The translations under genes and the position numbers were made by a program. From Streptomyces hawaiiensis (lineage in GTDB: Bacteria; Actinomycetota; Actinomycetes; Streptomycetales; Streptomycetaceae): a stretch of 64,000 nucleotides of DNA. Below, in pieces: positions 1 to 8,275 of the stretch (positions are counted from its first letter, which is position 1; every line of letters starts with the position of its first letter). The DNA lies in assembly GCF_004803895.1 (NCBI RefSeq), contig NZ_CP021978.1:6572001-6636000 (forward strand), written 5' to 3'. The notes under the pieces were generated by a model. It was not told the origin of the DNA, ran no database searches, and was given only the letters and a program-made list of their open reading frames with translations.

Positions 1-546
1 ATGCGTCACCTGGCCGAACGGCTTCAGGTGGGTGCCACGACCCTGTACTGGCATGTGGCGACCAAGGGTGACGTCATCGACCTGGCGGTCGACGCCATCT
101 TCGGGGAGACCTCGCTCCCGGACCAGCGCGCCGAGAATCCGCGGGACGACATCGTGGTGCTGGTCAATACCTGGCGGCAGGCGATGCTGCGGCACCCCTG
201 GGCGGCCACCCTGCCCGCGCGGCAACGGCCCCTGATGGGGCCGAACTTCCTGGCCTGGATGGAGTTCCTGCAGTCCGGTCTGGTGCGTGCCGGACTGACC
301 GGCAAGCGGCTCAACGCCGCGACGTGGGCGCTGTACAACCACGTGATGGGTGCCACCGCCACGCAGTCCAGCCTTCAGCTCTCCGCCGAGGACGCCAGGC
401 GGGGACAGGAGTACCTGGAAAGCCGGCGCGACCAGTACCCGACCGTCGCGGCGAACAACTACATCTGCGATGCGGACTGGGACACCAGCTTCACCGTGGG
501 GCTGGGGCTGCTGCTCGACGGCATCGAAGCGCAGACCAGGAGCTGA
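1..546 (+). CDS. TetR/AcrR-family regulator, 5' end outside window
   Basis: The frame is open from base 1 and already inside a DNA-binding domain. The first ~30 residues (LAERLQVGATTLYWHV, then a K-x-DVIDLAVDAIF helix) match the recognition helix and helix 4 of TetR repressors. The Met at base 1 is therefore probably internal, and roughly 30 N-terminal residues lie outside the window. The remaining ~145 residues look like an all-helical, Trp- and Leu-rich ligand-binding domain of normal TetR length. TetR proteins act as cytoplasmic dimers that leave their operator when a small ligand binds; neither ligand nor target can be read here. The gene ends 97 bases before a sugar-kinase gene on the same strand, so a regulatory link is possible but not shown. 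Confidence 0.85.
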   Translation: MRHLAERLQVGATTLYWHVATKGDVIDLAVDAIFGETSLPDQRAENPRDDIVVLVNTWRQAMLRHPWAATLPARQRPLMGPNFLAWMEFLQSGLVRAGLTGKRLNAATWALYNHVMGATATQSSLQLSAEDARRGQEYLESRRDQYPTVAANNYICDADWDTSFTVGLGLLLDGIEAQTRS

Positions 547-643
547 GGCCGAACGCCCCGGGGCACCTCCCGGGGCGCCGGTGGAATCAGGCCATGGGCT
601 CTCAGGGCCCTTCGGTGGACGACGTGCGGGGGAACGGAAGGCC

Positions 644-1582
644 ATGAGCCACGAGATCGACGTCCTGGTGCTGGGCGGCGCGGGTGTGGACACGATCGTG
701 CACGTGCCCGAGCTGCCCGTGCCGTTCGCGGACAGCCACATGATCCGGCCCGGGATCGTGACGCGGGCGGGCCAGAGCGGGGACTTCGTGGCACTCGGGA
801 CGAGCGCGCTGGGCCTGCGCACGCACCACCTCGACCTGCTCGGCGACGACCCCGAGGGCGACCTCGTCCGGGCGCTGCACCAGGAACACGGCATCGGGCT
901 CACCGCCGTCCCGCAGCCGCTCGGCACCAAACGCGCGGTGAACCTTGTCGGCCCCGACGGCAGGCGGCTGTCCCTCTACGACGCGACCCGGGCCGCCGAC
1001 ACGGACCGGCTGCCCGAGGCCACGGTGCGCGCACTCGCGGCCGCCAGTCGGCACGCCCACGTCGTCATCACCCAGCCGTGCGCCCACGCGCTGCCCGACC
1101 TGCGTGAGGCCGGCCTCACGATCTCCACCGACCTGCACGACTGGGACGGCTCCAACCCTTACCACGAGCCCTTCGCCCACCAGGCCGACCTGGTCTTCCT
1201 GTCCAGCACGGCCCTGACCGACCCGGAGCGGACCATGCGGCGGATCACCGAGCGCGGCAGGGCCCGGATCGTCGTCGCCACGGCCGGGGCGGACGGGGCG
1301 TACCTGCTGGCCGACGGAGACCTCACCCACGTACCCGCCGCCCCACCCCCGGCCCCGGTCGTCGACTCCAACGGCGCGGGCGACGCCTTCGCCGCCGCGT
1401 TCCTCCACGCCTGGCTGCACGGCGCCCCACCCCACCGCAGCGCCCTGCACGGCACGGTGGCCGGCGCCTACGCCTGCACGATCCCGTCGACCCGGGCCGC
1501 CGCCATCGGACGGGAGGAACTGAGCGCGGGCGTGGCGGGGCTGGAACGGTCCGGGCAACCGGGGGCCGCCCCGCACTCCTAG
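644..1582 (+). CDS. PfkB-family carbohydrate kinase
   Basis: This 312-residue protein is a ribokinase/PfkB-type sugar kinase that would transfer a phosphate from ATP to a sugar or nucleoside in the cytoplasm. The N-terminus has the family's GG-x-G-x-D substrate-binding start (LGGAGVDTIVHVPELP). The C-terminal signature DSNGAGDAFAAAFLHAW (about residue 245) contains the anion hole and the catalytic Asp of the GAGD motif; the usual DT is DS here. The ATG at 644 is preceded by GGAACGGAAG, which fits a ribosome binding site. The frame is open upstream to 350, but that part overlaps the TetR gene in another frame and looks non-coding. The substrate is unknown. The stop codon overlaps by 4 bases the end of a tiny opposite-strand ORF. 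Confidence 0.9.
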   Translation: MSHEIDVLVLGGAGVDTIVHVPELPVPFADSHMIRPGIVTRAGQSGDFVALGTSALGLRTHHLDLLGDDPEGDLVRALHQEHGIGLTAVPQPLGTKRAVNLVGPDGRRLSLYDATRAADTDRLPEATVRALAAASRHAHVVITQPCAHALPDLREAGLTISTDLHDWDGSNPYHEPFAHQADLVFLSSTALTDPERTMRRITERGRARIVVATAGADGAYLLADGDLTHVPAAPPPAPVVDSNGAGDAFAAAFLHAWLHGAPPHRSALHGTVAGAYACTIPSTRAAAIGREELSAGVAGLERSGQPGAAPHS

Positions 1583-1698
1583 CGCGCCCCCGGCGACACG
1601 TCCTTGCGGCGGCTGATGCTGCGCACGCTCGCCAGCGTCAGGATTCCGAGGGCGACGAGGGTGGCCGCGGCGCCGATCAGCTGGGCGGGGGTGTGCAT
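1579..1698 (-). CDS. 39-residue single-span membrane protein (unannotated-size ORF)
   Basis: This short reading frame starts with ATG and is preceded on its own strand by CTGGAGGTCCC, a strong ribosome binding site 4 bases from the start. It encodes MHTPAQLIGAAATLVALGIL, followed by TLASVRSISRRKD and a short tail. That is one hydrophobic span (about residues 6-24) followed by a basic RSISRRK stretch, the layout of a small inner-membrane protein with its C-terminus in the cytoplasm. Its stop overlaps the stop of the PfkB kinase on the other strand (shared bases 1579-1582), so the two genes converge. Divergently, the KimA-type permease begins about 180 bases away. No function can be assigned. 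Codon choice and the ribosome binding site are the evidence that it is real. Confidence 0.55.
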   Translation of the reverse strand: MHTPAQLIGAAATLVALGILTLASVRSISRRKDVSPGAR

Positions 1699-1881
1699 GG
1701 GACCTCCAGGGGCGGCAACGGCCGTGAGACGGACAGGGCTTAGTCATATAGGCATGGGAAGCGAGTGACCTGCGGAATCCGCAGCCGCACGGGCCTGTGA
1801 ATTCACTCGGAGAGCAGACGGAACGCCGATGAGGGGTGGCGGGTGGGCGACCCCGCAATCGAACGCCTACGATCCTCTGTT

Positions 1882-3933
1882 GTGTCCAAACTGACCGACG
1901 TGCCCAAACGGATCCTGATCGGGCGCGCACTGCGCAGCGACCGGCTGGGCGAAACGCTCCTGCCGAAGCGCATCGCACTCCCCGTATTCGCCTCCGACCC
2001 GCTGTCCTCCGTTGCGTACGCGCCCGGCGAGGTCCTGCTGGTCCTGTCGATCGCGGGTGTGACGGCGTACCACTTCAGCCCGTGGATCGCCGTCGCGGTC
2101 GTCGTGCTGATGTTCACCGTGGTCGCCTCGTACCGGCAGAACGTGCACGCCTACCCCAGTGGCGGCGGCGACTACGAGGTCGCGAACACCAACCTCGGTC
2201 CCAAGGCGGGCCTGACGGTCGCCAGCGCGCTGCTCGTCGACTACGTCCTCACCGTCGCCGTGTCGATCTCCTCCGGCATCGAGAACCTCGGCTCCGCGAT
2301 CCCCTTCGTCGTCGAGCACAAGGTCGCCTGCGCGATCGGTGTGATCGTGCTGCTGACGCTGATGAACCTGCGCGGTGTGCGCGAGTCGGGCACGCTGTTC
2401 GCGATTCCGACGTACATCTTCGTCGCGGGCGTCTTCACCATGATCGCGTGGGGCGCCTTCCGCGGACTGGTCCTGGACGACACCATGCGGGCACCGACGG
2501 CGGACTACGTCATCAAGCCCGAGCACCAGGGCCTGGCCGGCTTCGCCCTGCTCTTCCTGCTGCTGCGCGCCTTCTCCTCCGGCTGCGCCGCCCTCACCGG
2601 CGTCGAGGCGATCTCCAACGGCGTCCCGGCCTTCCGCAAGCCCAAGTCGAAGAACGCCGCGACCACCCTCGCGGCGATGGGCCTGCTGGCCGTCACCATG
2701 TTCTGCGGCATCATCGCGCTGGCCGCGGCCACCGACGTCCGCATGGCCGAGAACCCGGCCAGGGACCTCGTCCACAACGGCGTCCCGCTCGGCCCGGACT
2801 ATGTGCAGCACCCGGTGATCGCACAGGTCGCGGAGGCCGTCTTCGGCGCGGACAGCATCCTGTTCATCGTCCTGGCCGCCGCCACCGCGCTGGTGCTGTT
2901 CCTCGCCGCCAACACCGCCTACAACGGCTTCCCGCTGCTCGGCTCGATCCTCGCCCAGGACCGCTACCTGCCGCGCCAGCTGCACACCCGCGGCGACCGG
3001 CTGGCCTTCTCCAACGGCATCGTGCTCCTCGCCGGCGCCGCCGGACTGCTGGTGGGGATCTACGGCGCCGACTCCACACGCCTGATCCAGCTGTACATCG
3101 TCGGCGTGTTCGTGTCCTTCACGCTCAGCCAGACCGGCATGGTCCGGCACTGGAACCGCCACCTGGCCACCGAGAAGGACCAGGCCAAGCGCCGCCACAT
3201 GATCCGCTCCCGCGCCATCAACGCCTTCGGCGCCTTCTTCACCGGCCTCGTGCTGGTCGTCGTCCTCCTCACCAAGTTCACGCACGGCGCGTGGGTCGCC
3301 CTGCTCGGCATGGTGATCTTCTACGCGACGATGACGGCCATCCGTAAGCACTACGACCGGGTCGCCGCCGAGATCGCCGCCCCCGAGGGCCCGAGCGACG
3401 ACAGCGTACGGCCCTCCCGCGTCCACTCGGTCGTGCTGATCTCCAAGATCCACCGCCCGGCACTGCGCGCTCTGGCCTACGCCAAGCTGATGCGCTCGGA
3501 CACCCTGGAGGCCCTCAGCGTCAACGTCGACCCGGTGGAGACCAAGGCCCTGCGCGAGGAGTGGGAGCGCCGCGGCATCGACGTACCGCTGAAGGTCCTG
3601 GACTCGCCCTACCGCGAGATCACGCGGCCGATCATCGAGTACGTCAAGAGCCTGCGCAAGGAATCGCCACGGGACGCGGTGTCCGTGATCATCCCCGAGT
3701 ACGTCGTCGGCCACTGGTACGAGCACCTGCTGCACAACCAGAGCGCCCTGCGGCTGAAGGGCCGGCTGCTGTTCACGCCCGGGATCATGGTCACCTCGGT
3801 GCCGTACCAGCTGCAGTCCTCCGAGGCGGCCAAGCGGCGGGCCCGCAGGCAGCAGGACTGGAACGCGCCGGGGTCGGTGCGGCGCGGTCCCGCGCAGGTG
3901 CGTTCGAAGGAGTCCACCGAGCACAAGTCGTGA
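1882..3933 (+). CDS. KimA-type APC-superfamily (potassium) permease
   Basis: This 683-residue membrane protein has the layout of the KimA family (Bacillus KimA, formerly YdaO): an N-terminal APC fold with about 12 membrane spans (residues ~30-480) and a ~190-residue soluble C-terminal domain. The diagnostic stretch FASDPLSSVAYAPGEVLLVL in span 1 matches the family's SSDALSSVAYG segment. The family imports K+ with protons and, in Bacillus, is controlled by cyclic di-AMP; substrate here is inference. Start choice: the frame is open from a GTG at 1843 behind GAGGGG, but GTG 1882 gives the usual MSKLTDVPKRILIGRAL beginning. A TACGAT -10-like hexamer at 1868-1873 sits 8 bases before it, suggesting a leaderless message. 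The gene lies 110 bases before the RNA methyltransferase on the same strand. Confidence 0.85.
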   Translation: MSKLTDVPKRILIGRALRSDRLGETLLPKRIALPVFASDPLSSVAYAPGEVLLVLSIAGVTAYHFSPWIAVAVVVLMFTVVASYRQNVHAYPSGGGDYEVANTNLGPKAGLTVASALLVDYVLTVAVSISSGIENLGSAIPFVVEHKVACAIGVIVLLTLMNLRGVRESGTLFAIPTYIFVAGVFTMIAWGAFRGLVLDDTMRAPTADYVIKPEHQGLAGFALLFLLLRAFSSGCAALTGVEAISNGVPAFRKPKSKNAATTLAAMGLLAVTMFCGIIALAAATDVRMAENPARDLVHNGVPLGPDYVQHPVIAQVAEAVFGADSILFIVLAAATALVLFLAANTAYNGFPLLGSILAQDRYLPRQLHTRGDRLAFSNGIVLLAGAAGLLVGIYGADSTRLIQLYIVGVFVSFTLSQTGMVRHWNRHLATEKDQAKRRHMIRSRAINAFGAFFTGLVLVVVLLTKFTHGAWVALLGMVIFYATMTAIRKHYDRVAAEIAAPEGPSDDSVRPSRVHSVVLISKIHRPALRALAYAKLMRSDTLEALSVNVDPVETKALREEWERRGIDVPLKVLDSPYREITRPIIEYVKSLRKESPRDAVSVIIPEYVVGHWYEHLLHNQSALRLKGRLLFTPGIMVTSVPYQLQSSEAAKRRARRQQDWNAPGSVRRGPAQVRSKESTEHKS

Positions 3934-3945
3934 GCCGACGGCTCG

Positions 3946-3977
3946 TGTGAAACGGCCGGGTGACAGCCACGTAGACT
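3946..3977 (+). promoter_or_regulatory. Possible vegetative promoter for the RNA methyltransferase
   Basis: TAGACT at 3972-3977 fits a Streptomyces vegetative -10 element, with a weak TGTGAA at 3946-3951 about 20 bases upstream. It lies in the 110-base gap between the permease stop and the methyltransferase ATG and would give a leader of ~60 bases. The -35 match and spacing are poor, so this is tentative. Confidence 0.3.
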
Positions 3978-4043
3978 GGTGGGCTGTTGTCCGGCCGCAT
4001 CCGTTCGGCCCTTGCCCCTCACGCGCTTTGGAGTCACCCCGCC

Positions 4044-5372
4044 ATGCAGGCAGAACCGAGGAAATCGCTGGTGGGGGAGGAGTACGAGGTCGAGATCGGC
4101 CCCGTCGCCCACGGCGGTCACTGTATCGCCCGCACGTCCGAGGGCCAGGTGCTGTTCGTACGGCACGCGCTGCCCGGTGAGCGGGTCGTGGCGCGGGTGA
4201 CGGAGGGCGAGGAGGGCGCGCGGTTCCTGCGCGCCGACGCCGTGACCGTGCTCGACGCCTCCAAGGACCGGATCGACGAGCCCTGCCCGTTCGCCGGCCC
4301 CGGACGCTGCGGCGGCTGCGACTGGCAGCACGCCAAGCCGGGCGCGCAGCGGCGCCTGAAGGCCGACGTCATCGCCGAACAGCTCCAGCACCTCGCCGGG
4401 CTCACCCCGGAGGAGGCCGGCTGGGACGGCACGGTGCTGCCCGCCGAGGGCGACAAGGTGCCCGCGGGCCAGGTCCCCGCGTGGCGCACCCGCGTCCAGT
4501 ACGCCGTCACCGCCGACGGCCGGGCGGGCCTGCGCCGGCACCGCTCCCACGAGGTGGAGCCGATCGACCACTGCATGATCGCCGCGGAGGGCGTCAGCGA
4601 GCTGGGCATCGAGAAGCGGGTCTGGACGGGCATGGACTCCGTCGAGGCGATCGCGGCGACGGGCTCCCAGGACCGCCAGGTGATCCTCACGCCGAAGCCG
4701 GGCGCGCGCCTCCCGCTGGTCGAACTGGACCGCCCGGTCTCCGTCCTGCGCGTGGACGAGCGCTCCGGCGGTGTCCACCGCGTCCACGGCCGCCCCTTCG
4801 TCCGCGAACGCGCGGACGGCCGCACGCACCGCGTCGGCAACGGCGGCTTCTGGCAGGTCCACCCGAAGGCCGCGGACACCCTGGTGACCGCCGTCATGCA
4901 GGGCCTGCTGCCGCGCAAGGGCGACATGGCCCTCGACCTGTACTGCGGCGTCGGCCTCTTCGCCGGCGCCCTCGCCGACCGCGTCGGAGACCAGGGCGCG
5001 GTCCTCGGCATCGAGTCCGGCAAGCGGGCGGTGGAGGACGCGCGGCACAACCTCGCCGAGTTCGACCGCGTCCGCATCGAACAGGGCAAGGTCGAGAGCG
5101 TGCTGCCGCGCACGGGCATCGAGGAGGTCGACCTGATCGTCCTCGACCCGCCGCGCGCGGGGGCCGGCCGCAAGACGGTGGAGCATCTGGCCTCGCTGAG
5201 CGCGCGGCGGATCGCGTATGTGGCGTGCGATCCGGCTGCGTTGGCGCGGGATCTGGGGTACTTCCGGGATGGGGGGTATCGGGTGCGGACGCTTCGGGCG
5301 TTTGATCTGTTTCCGATGACGTCGCACGTGGAGTGCGTGGCGATTCTTGAACCTGCCGCAAAGGGCGCCTGA
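4044..5372 (+). CDS. TRAM-domain class I SAM-dependent RNA methyltransferase (TrmA/RumA type)
   Basis: This 442-residue enzyme would place a methyl group on C5 of a uridine in rRNA or tRNA. Residues ~8-68 form a TRAM RNA-binding domain. Cys81, Cys89 and Cys92 (C-PFAGPGR-CGGC) plus a Cys near 172 match the [4Fe-4S] ligands of the RumA group. The methyltransferase half carries DLYCGVGLFAG (SAM site), IVLDPPRAG, and the catalytic Cys in YVACDPAALARDL. The ATG at 4044 gives MQAEPRKSLVGEEYEV; an upstream in-frame start at 3987 lacks a ribosome binding site. Exact target (23S rRNA or tRNA) is not readable. The last ~20 codons (LFPMTSHVECVAILEPAA...) matter for the region: decayed copies of this 3' end occur at 15.94-16.08 kb, and all accessory DNA begins right after this stop. 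Confidence 0.92.
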   Translation: MQAEPRKSLVGEEYEVEIGPVAHGGHCIARTSEGQVLFVRHALPGERVVARVTEGEEGARFLRADAVTVLDASKDRIDEPCPFAGPGRCGGCDWQHAKPGAQRRLKADVIAEQLQHLAGLTPEEAGWDGTVLPAEGDKVPAGQVPAWRTRVQYAVTADGRAGLRRHRSHEVEPIDHCMIAAEGVSELGIEKRVWTGMDSVEAIAATGSQDRQVILTPKPGARLPLVELDRPVSVLRVDERSGGVHRVHGRPFVRERADGRTHRVGNGGFWQVHPKAADTLVTAVMQGLLPRKGDMALDLYCGVGLFAGALADRVGDQGAVLGIESGKRAVEDARHNLAEFDRVRIEQGKVESVLPRTGIEEVDLIVLDPPRAGAGRKTVEHLASLSARRIAYVACDPAALARDLGYFRDGGYRVRTLRAFDLFPMTSHVECVAILEPAAKGA

Positions 5373-5472
5373 CCTGCGGTTGTGCGGACCAGGTGGGTCG
5401 TTCGACCTGTTTCCCTCCGTACAGCGGGTCGGGCAGACGCACTGCTTGTTCAAACTCGCCTGACCTGCGGTT
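5366..5472 (+). repeat. 16-bp direct repeat at the methyltransferase stop codon
   Basis: CGCCTGACCTGCGGTT occurs at 5366-5381, covering the TGA stop of the methyltransferase gene, and again exactly at 5457-5472, 91 bases later. Shorter forms of its core (TGACCTGC) recur at 1766, 15901, 16000, 27213 and 53025. A direct repeat that starts at a gene's stop codon is what an attachment-site duplication or a small tandem duplication would leave. Confidence 0.7.
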
Positions 5473-5854
5473 ACAGGGTGTGGCGGGATTCGTACGAACG
5501 ATGTCGGCGACGGGCATTCATCATTCTTGACGCTCGAATGACGCTCGATTCGTGAGACTGAAGCAGGGCCGCGTTGCTCGGCCGGCGATGGGCGAGTGGG
5601 GCCGGCAGGTTGCCCTCGTTCGCGACGCGTCGGCGTGACTGTCGCCCACGAGGGACAGCCGACAGCCGGCTTACGCAAAGGGCGCAAGCCGGTGATCGGT
5701 CGTAACTTCCCCCGGCCCCATCGATGACGACGGAGCGCATGCCGGAGGAGTCTCATAGCCGCTTCCGGGCCGTCCGGTCGCGGACGCCCAGGACGTCACC
5801 CGCACGAACCGGTGCGACTCGGTGCGCGGCACGTCCCGGGTGCTGCGATCCGCT
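5373..5854. other. Gene-free stretch after the methyltransferase, start of accessory DNA
   Basis: No credible gene is seen here. The stretch holds the second copy of the 16-bp repeat (5457-5472) and the first copy of the dispersed repeat TGACGCTCGAATGACGCTC (5528-5546). Frames crossing it on either strand have no family features, and codon bias is poor. Confidence 0.7.
5528..5546 (+). repeat. Dispersed repeat A, copy 1
   Basis: TGACGCTCGAATGACGCTC is two TGACGCTC octamers 11 bases apart. The same arrangement recurs seven more times across the accessory region, always in this orientation. Confidence 0.75.
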
Positions 5855-6790
5855 TCAGCCGCCGATGGGCGTGACCCTCGAGGGAGCCGGGACCAGTCGA
5901 TACCCGCCGTCCTCGCGTCGCACGTGTCCGGCGGTCGGCGGCGGGAAGTGGCTCCCAAGCAGGAGAGTTGACGTACCGGCCAGTGAGTCGAGCACCTGGT
6001 TCCGGGTCCTGGCCGCGAGTTCGGGAGCGACGTCCACACAGCTGCAGAGCTCCGGATGCGCCATCTGGACCGGGTGGTGGATGCTGTCGCCGGTGACCAG
6101 TGCGGTCTCGCCACGGCTGCTCAGTTCCACCGCTACCTGCCCCGGTGTGTGGCCGGGGGTGGGCAGCAGACGGATGCCCGGCGCGACGTCCGTGCCCTCG
6201 TCCGCGACATCGATGAGGTCGAACAGACCTGCTTCCCGGACAGGATGGACCGAGTCCCGGAACATCTGCCGACGCGCCTCCTCCATGTCCACACCCGCCC
6301 AGTAGTCCCACTCGGTGCGTGAGGTGAGATAGCGCGCGTTCGGGAAGGTGGGCACCCAGGCGTCGCCCTCGGCACGCGTGTTCCACCCCACGTGGTCGGC
6401 GTGGAGGTGGGTCAGGACCACGACGTCAACGCTCTCCGGCGCGAAGCCCGCCGTCCGTAGCCGTGCTGCGTAGTCGCTGTTCAGGTTGTGCCAGGCAGGG
6501 TTGGCGCGCCGCTTCCCGTTTCCGATGCCGGTGTCCACCAGCACCCGCATGCCGTCCACCTCGACGGCGAAGCTGTGACTCGCCAGGCGCAGGACGCCTT
6601 GTTCGTCGGTGAATTCGGGGCTCAGCCAGGGAGTCCGGCTCACGAGGTCGGTGGTTGCCCCGGGCAGCAGCCACGGACCGGTCTGGGCGGGCAGGACCAC
6701 TTCGTCGATGCGTCGTACGGTGTGGTTGCCCACCGTCCACGAAGAGGCGGGGGGAGTGGTGGACTTAATCGTCTGCGATGGGGTGAACAC
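5855..6790 (-). CDS. MBL-fold metallo-hydrolase
   Basis: This 311-residue protein is a metallo-beta-lactamase-fold hydrolase. The metal-binding signature THLHADHVGW gives His128, His130, Asp132 and His133. Later ligands appear in TPGHTPG (His ~211), GDSIHH (Asp ~237) and LLLGSHFPPP near the C-terminus, the order expected of lactonase/hydrolase members that bind two zinc ions. No signal peptide is seen, so it acts in the cytoplasm. The start is GTG at 6790 with AAGGAAAG upstream. The gene begins only 11 bases after the MFS transporter stop on the same strand, so the two are very likely one transcript, expressed from the promoter with two operators at 8145-8213. The substrate is unknown; a linear or cyclic amide/lactone detoxification role would fit the amidase next door. 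Confidence 0.85.
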   Translation of the reverse strand: MFTPSQTIKSTTPPASSWTVGNHTVRRIDEVVLPAQTGPWLLPGATTDLVSRTPWLSPEFTDEQGVLRLASHSFAVEVDGMRVLVDTGIGNGKRRANPAWHNLNSDYAARLRTAGFAPESVDVVVLTHLHADHVGWNTRAEGDAWVPTFPNARYLTSRTEWDYWAGVDMEEARRQMFRDSVHPVREAGLFDLIDVADEGTDVAPGIRLLPTPGHTPGQVAVELSSRGETALVTGDSIHHPVQMAHPELCSCVDVAPELAARTRNQVLDSLAGTSTLLLGSHFPPPTAGHVRREDGGYRLVPAPSRVTPIGG

Positions 6791-6801
6791 GGCGACTTTC
6801 C

Positions 6802-8127
6802 TTACCTTTTATGGGTCGCGAGGACGGAGATATCTGGAGCGGGTGTGTCGGGTGAGGCCGATGTGTAGTTGCTCGTTGCCGGGCCGGAGTGGGCCTCCGA
6901 GGACGGTGTCCGGCGCCGACTGCGCAGCGGCGCGGTCAGCGTCGCGACTGCGACGGTCGCCAGTACGGCCACGTAGCCGGCATAGGCCAGTGCTGCCGCA
7001 CGCAGTCCGAAGCCGGCGGTGAGGGCGCCGGCGCCGATGGCGGGCAGACTCATCGCCAGGTAGCTGAGTACGTAATAGGAGGCGAGCGTGCCCCCCTTCT
7101 CCCGGGCCGGTACCGAGTCGACGACCGCGCGCAGCGCACCCTGGGAGACAGCTCCGAAGCCGAACCCGGCCAGCGCCGCCCCGGTGAAGACAAGTACGGG
7201 GTCGGCGAGATAGAGGGCACCCAGGGTCAGGACGGCCGCCGGAATCACCGCGCAGCTCCCAAGAAGAGAGGAGACGTCGGCACGCATCCTGCGCGTGAAG
7301 TACACCGTCGGGGCGGCGACGGCCGTCAGCGTGAAGAAGACCAGTCCGCCGGCGTATTCGGGTCCGTCGGGGGAGATGAGCCGTGTGAAGCCCGGCCCCA
7401 GGGACGAGTAGAAGCCGCCGAGTGCCCAGACGGCGACGACGCCGGCGCCGTTGAGCAGGAGAGCGTGGGCGGCCGCCGACGGCAGCGCCAGGTGGGGCCG
7501 CGTCGAGCGCAGTGCTCCGGGACGGCGGCGGACGGTCTCGGACGTCGAGACCAGGGCGATGGCCTGCGCGGCGAACACGGCGGTCAGGGCCGCGTACACC
7601 GTGATCGCCGGAACGGGGGCGAAGCGCACCATGAGGGTGGCTGCCAGGACGCCGGCCGCCATGCCCGTCACCGGCGCGATGCTGTTGGCCAGAGCGGGGC
7701 GCCCCGGCCGGGCGGGGTCTTCCAGGTCGAGGAGAGCCGCACCCGCTGCACCGGTCGCCGCGCCGGTCGCGATGCCCTGCAGCACGCGGGCGCCGATCAG
7801 GGTGGTCAGGCCGTCGGCCGTCGCGAACAGTGCCATGGAGGCGACCTGGACCGCGAGCGCGCCCAGGAGCACGGGGCGGCGTCCGACGTGGTCGGAAAGG
7901 GTTCCGGTCGTCAGCAGCGCGATCAGGAGTGCCAGAGCGTAGGCGCTGAAGACCACCGTGATGTCGAGGGCCGACAACTGCCACTGAGCCTGGTAGTGGG
8001 GGTACAGCGGGGTCGGCGCGCTGGATGCGGCGAGCAGCGCGATGAGGATCGAGGTGTGCAATGCGAACGGCAGGCGTCCGGATGGGGAGGTGCGGGGAGG
8101 CGTGAGGCCCGCGGGGACGCTCTGCAT
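6802..8127 (-). CDS. MFS transporter (12-span efflux type)
   Basis: This 441-residue membrane protein has about 12 hydrophobic segments and the major facilitator motif between spans 2 and 3 (GTLSDHVGRRPVLLGA). Span 5 is rich in Gly/Ala (IATGAATGAAGAALL), as in drug/H+ antiporters of the DHA1 type. A hydrophilic tail of ~35 residues rich in Ser and Thr follows the last span. It starts with ATG at 8127, just inside the bidirectional control region. It leads the transcript that continues into the MBL-fold hydrolase. Efflux of a compound related to the hydrolase and amidase substrates is an inference from context. Confidence 0.88.
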   Translation of the reverse strand: MQSVPAGLTPPRTSPSGRLPFALHTSILIALLAASSAPTPLYPHYQAQWQLSALDITVVFSAYALALLIALLTTGTLSDHVGRRPVLLGALAVQVASMALFATADGLTTLIGARVLQGIATGAATGAAGAALLDLEDPARPGRPALANSIAPVTGMAAGVLAATLMVRFAPVPAITVYAALTAVFAAQAIALVSTSETVRRRPGALRSTRPHLALPSAAAHALLLNGAGVVAVWALGGFYSSLGPGFTRLISPDGPEYAGGLVFFTLTAVAAPTVYFTRRMRADVSSLLGSCAVIPAAVLTLGALYLADPVLVFTGAALAGFGFGAVSQGALRAVVDSVPAREKGGTLASYYVLSYLAMSLPAIGAGALTAGFGLRAAALAYAGYVAVLATVAVATLTAPLRSRRRTPSSEAHSGPATSNYTSASPDTPAPDISVLATHKR

Positions 8128-8144
8128 GAGGGTCCTTCCCGTAC

Positions 8145-8166
8145 TAAAAGCGATTGGTTTGCTTTA
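8145..8166 (-). promoter_or_regulatory. Operator 1 for the TetR regulator (MFS side)
   Basis: On the minus strand this reads TAAAGCAAACCAATCGCTTTTA, matching 18 of 22 positions of operator 2 (8192-8213). It lies 18 bases before the MFS start codon, so bound repressor would block that transcript. Confidence 0.65.
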
Positions 8167-8191
8167 AGGCACCGTAGGTCCTACGATCGGC

Positions 8192-8213
8192 TAAAGCAAA
8201 TGATTCGCGTTTA
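8192..8213 (+). promoter_or_regulatory. Operator 2 for the TetR regulator (amidase side)
   Basis: TAAAGCAAATGATTCGCGTTTA has inverted TAAA...TTTA ends. A TACGAT -10-like element (8182-8187) lies just upstream for the rightward small-subunit/amidase transcript. Together with operator 1 it makes a pair 47 bases apart in the divergent promoter region. Confidence 0.65.
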
Positions 8214-8275
8214 CGGTGGTCGGAGGTCCTGTACCAGCCCCGGCCCGTCGCGCCGCACAGATCCGGAAGGAAGCC

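Noticed and set aside
1699..1842. Cyclic di-AMP riboswitch before the KimA-type permease
   Set aside because: The gap is short, no recognisable ydaO-type core was seen, and the start appears leaderless.
3609..5756. A 715-codon minus-strand open frame across the RNA methyltransferase gene
   Set aside because: It is the mirror of a highly biased GC-rich gene, has no family motif and crosses the gene-free stretch; the plus-strand gene has all catalytic motifs.
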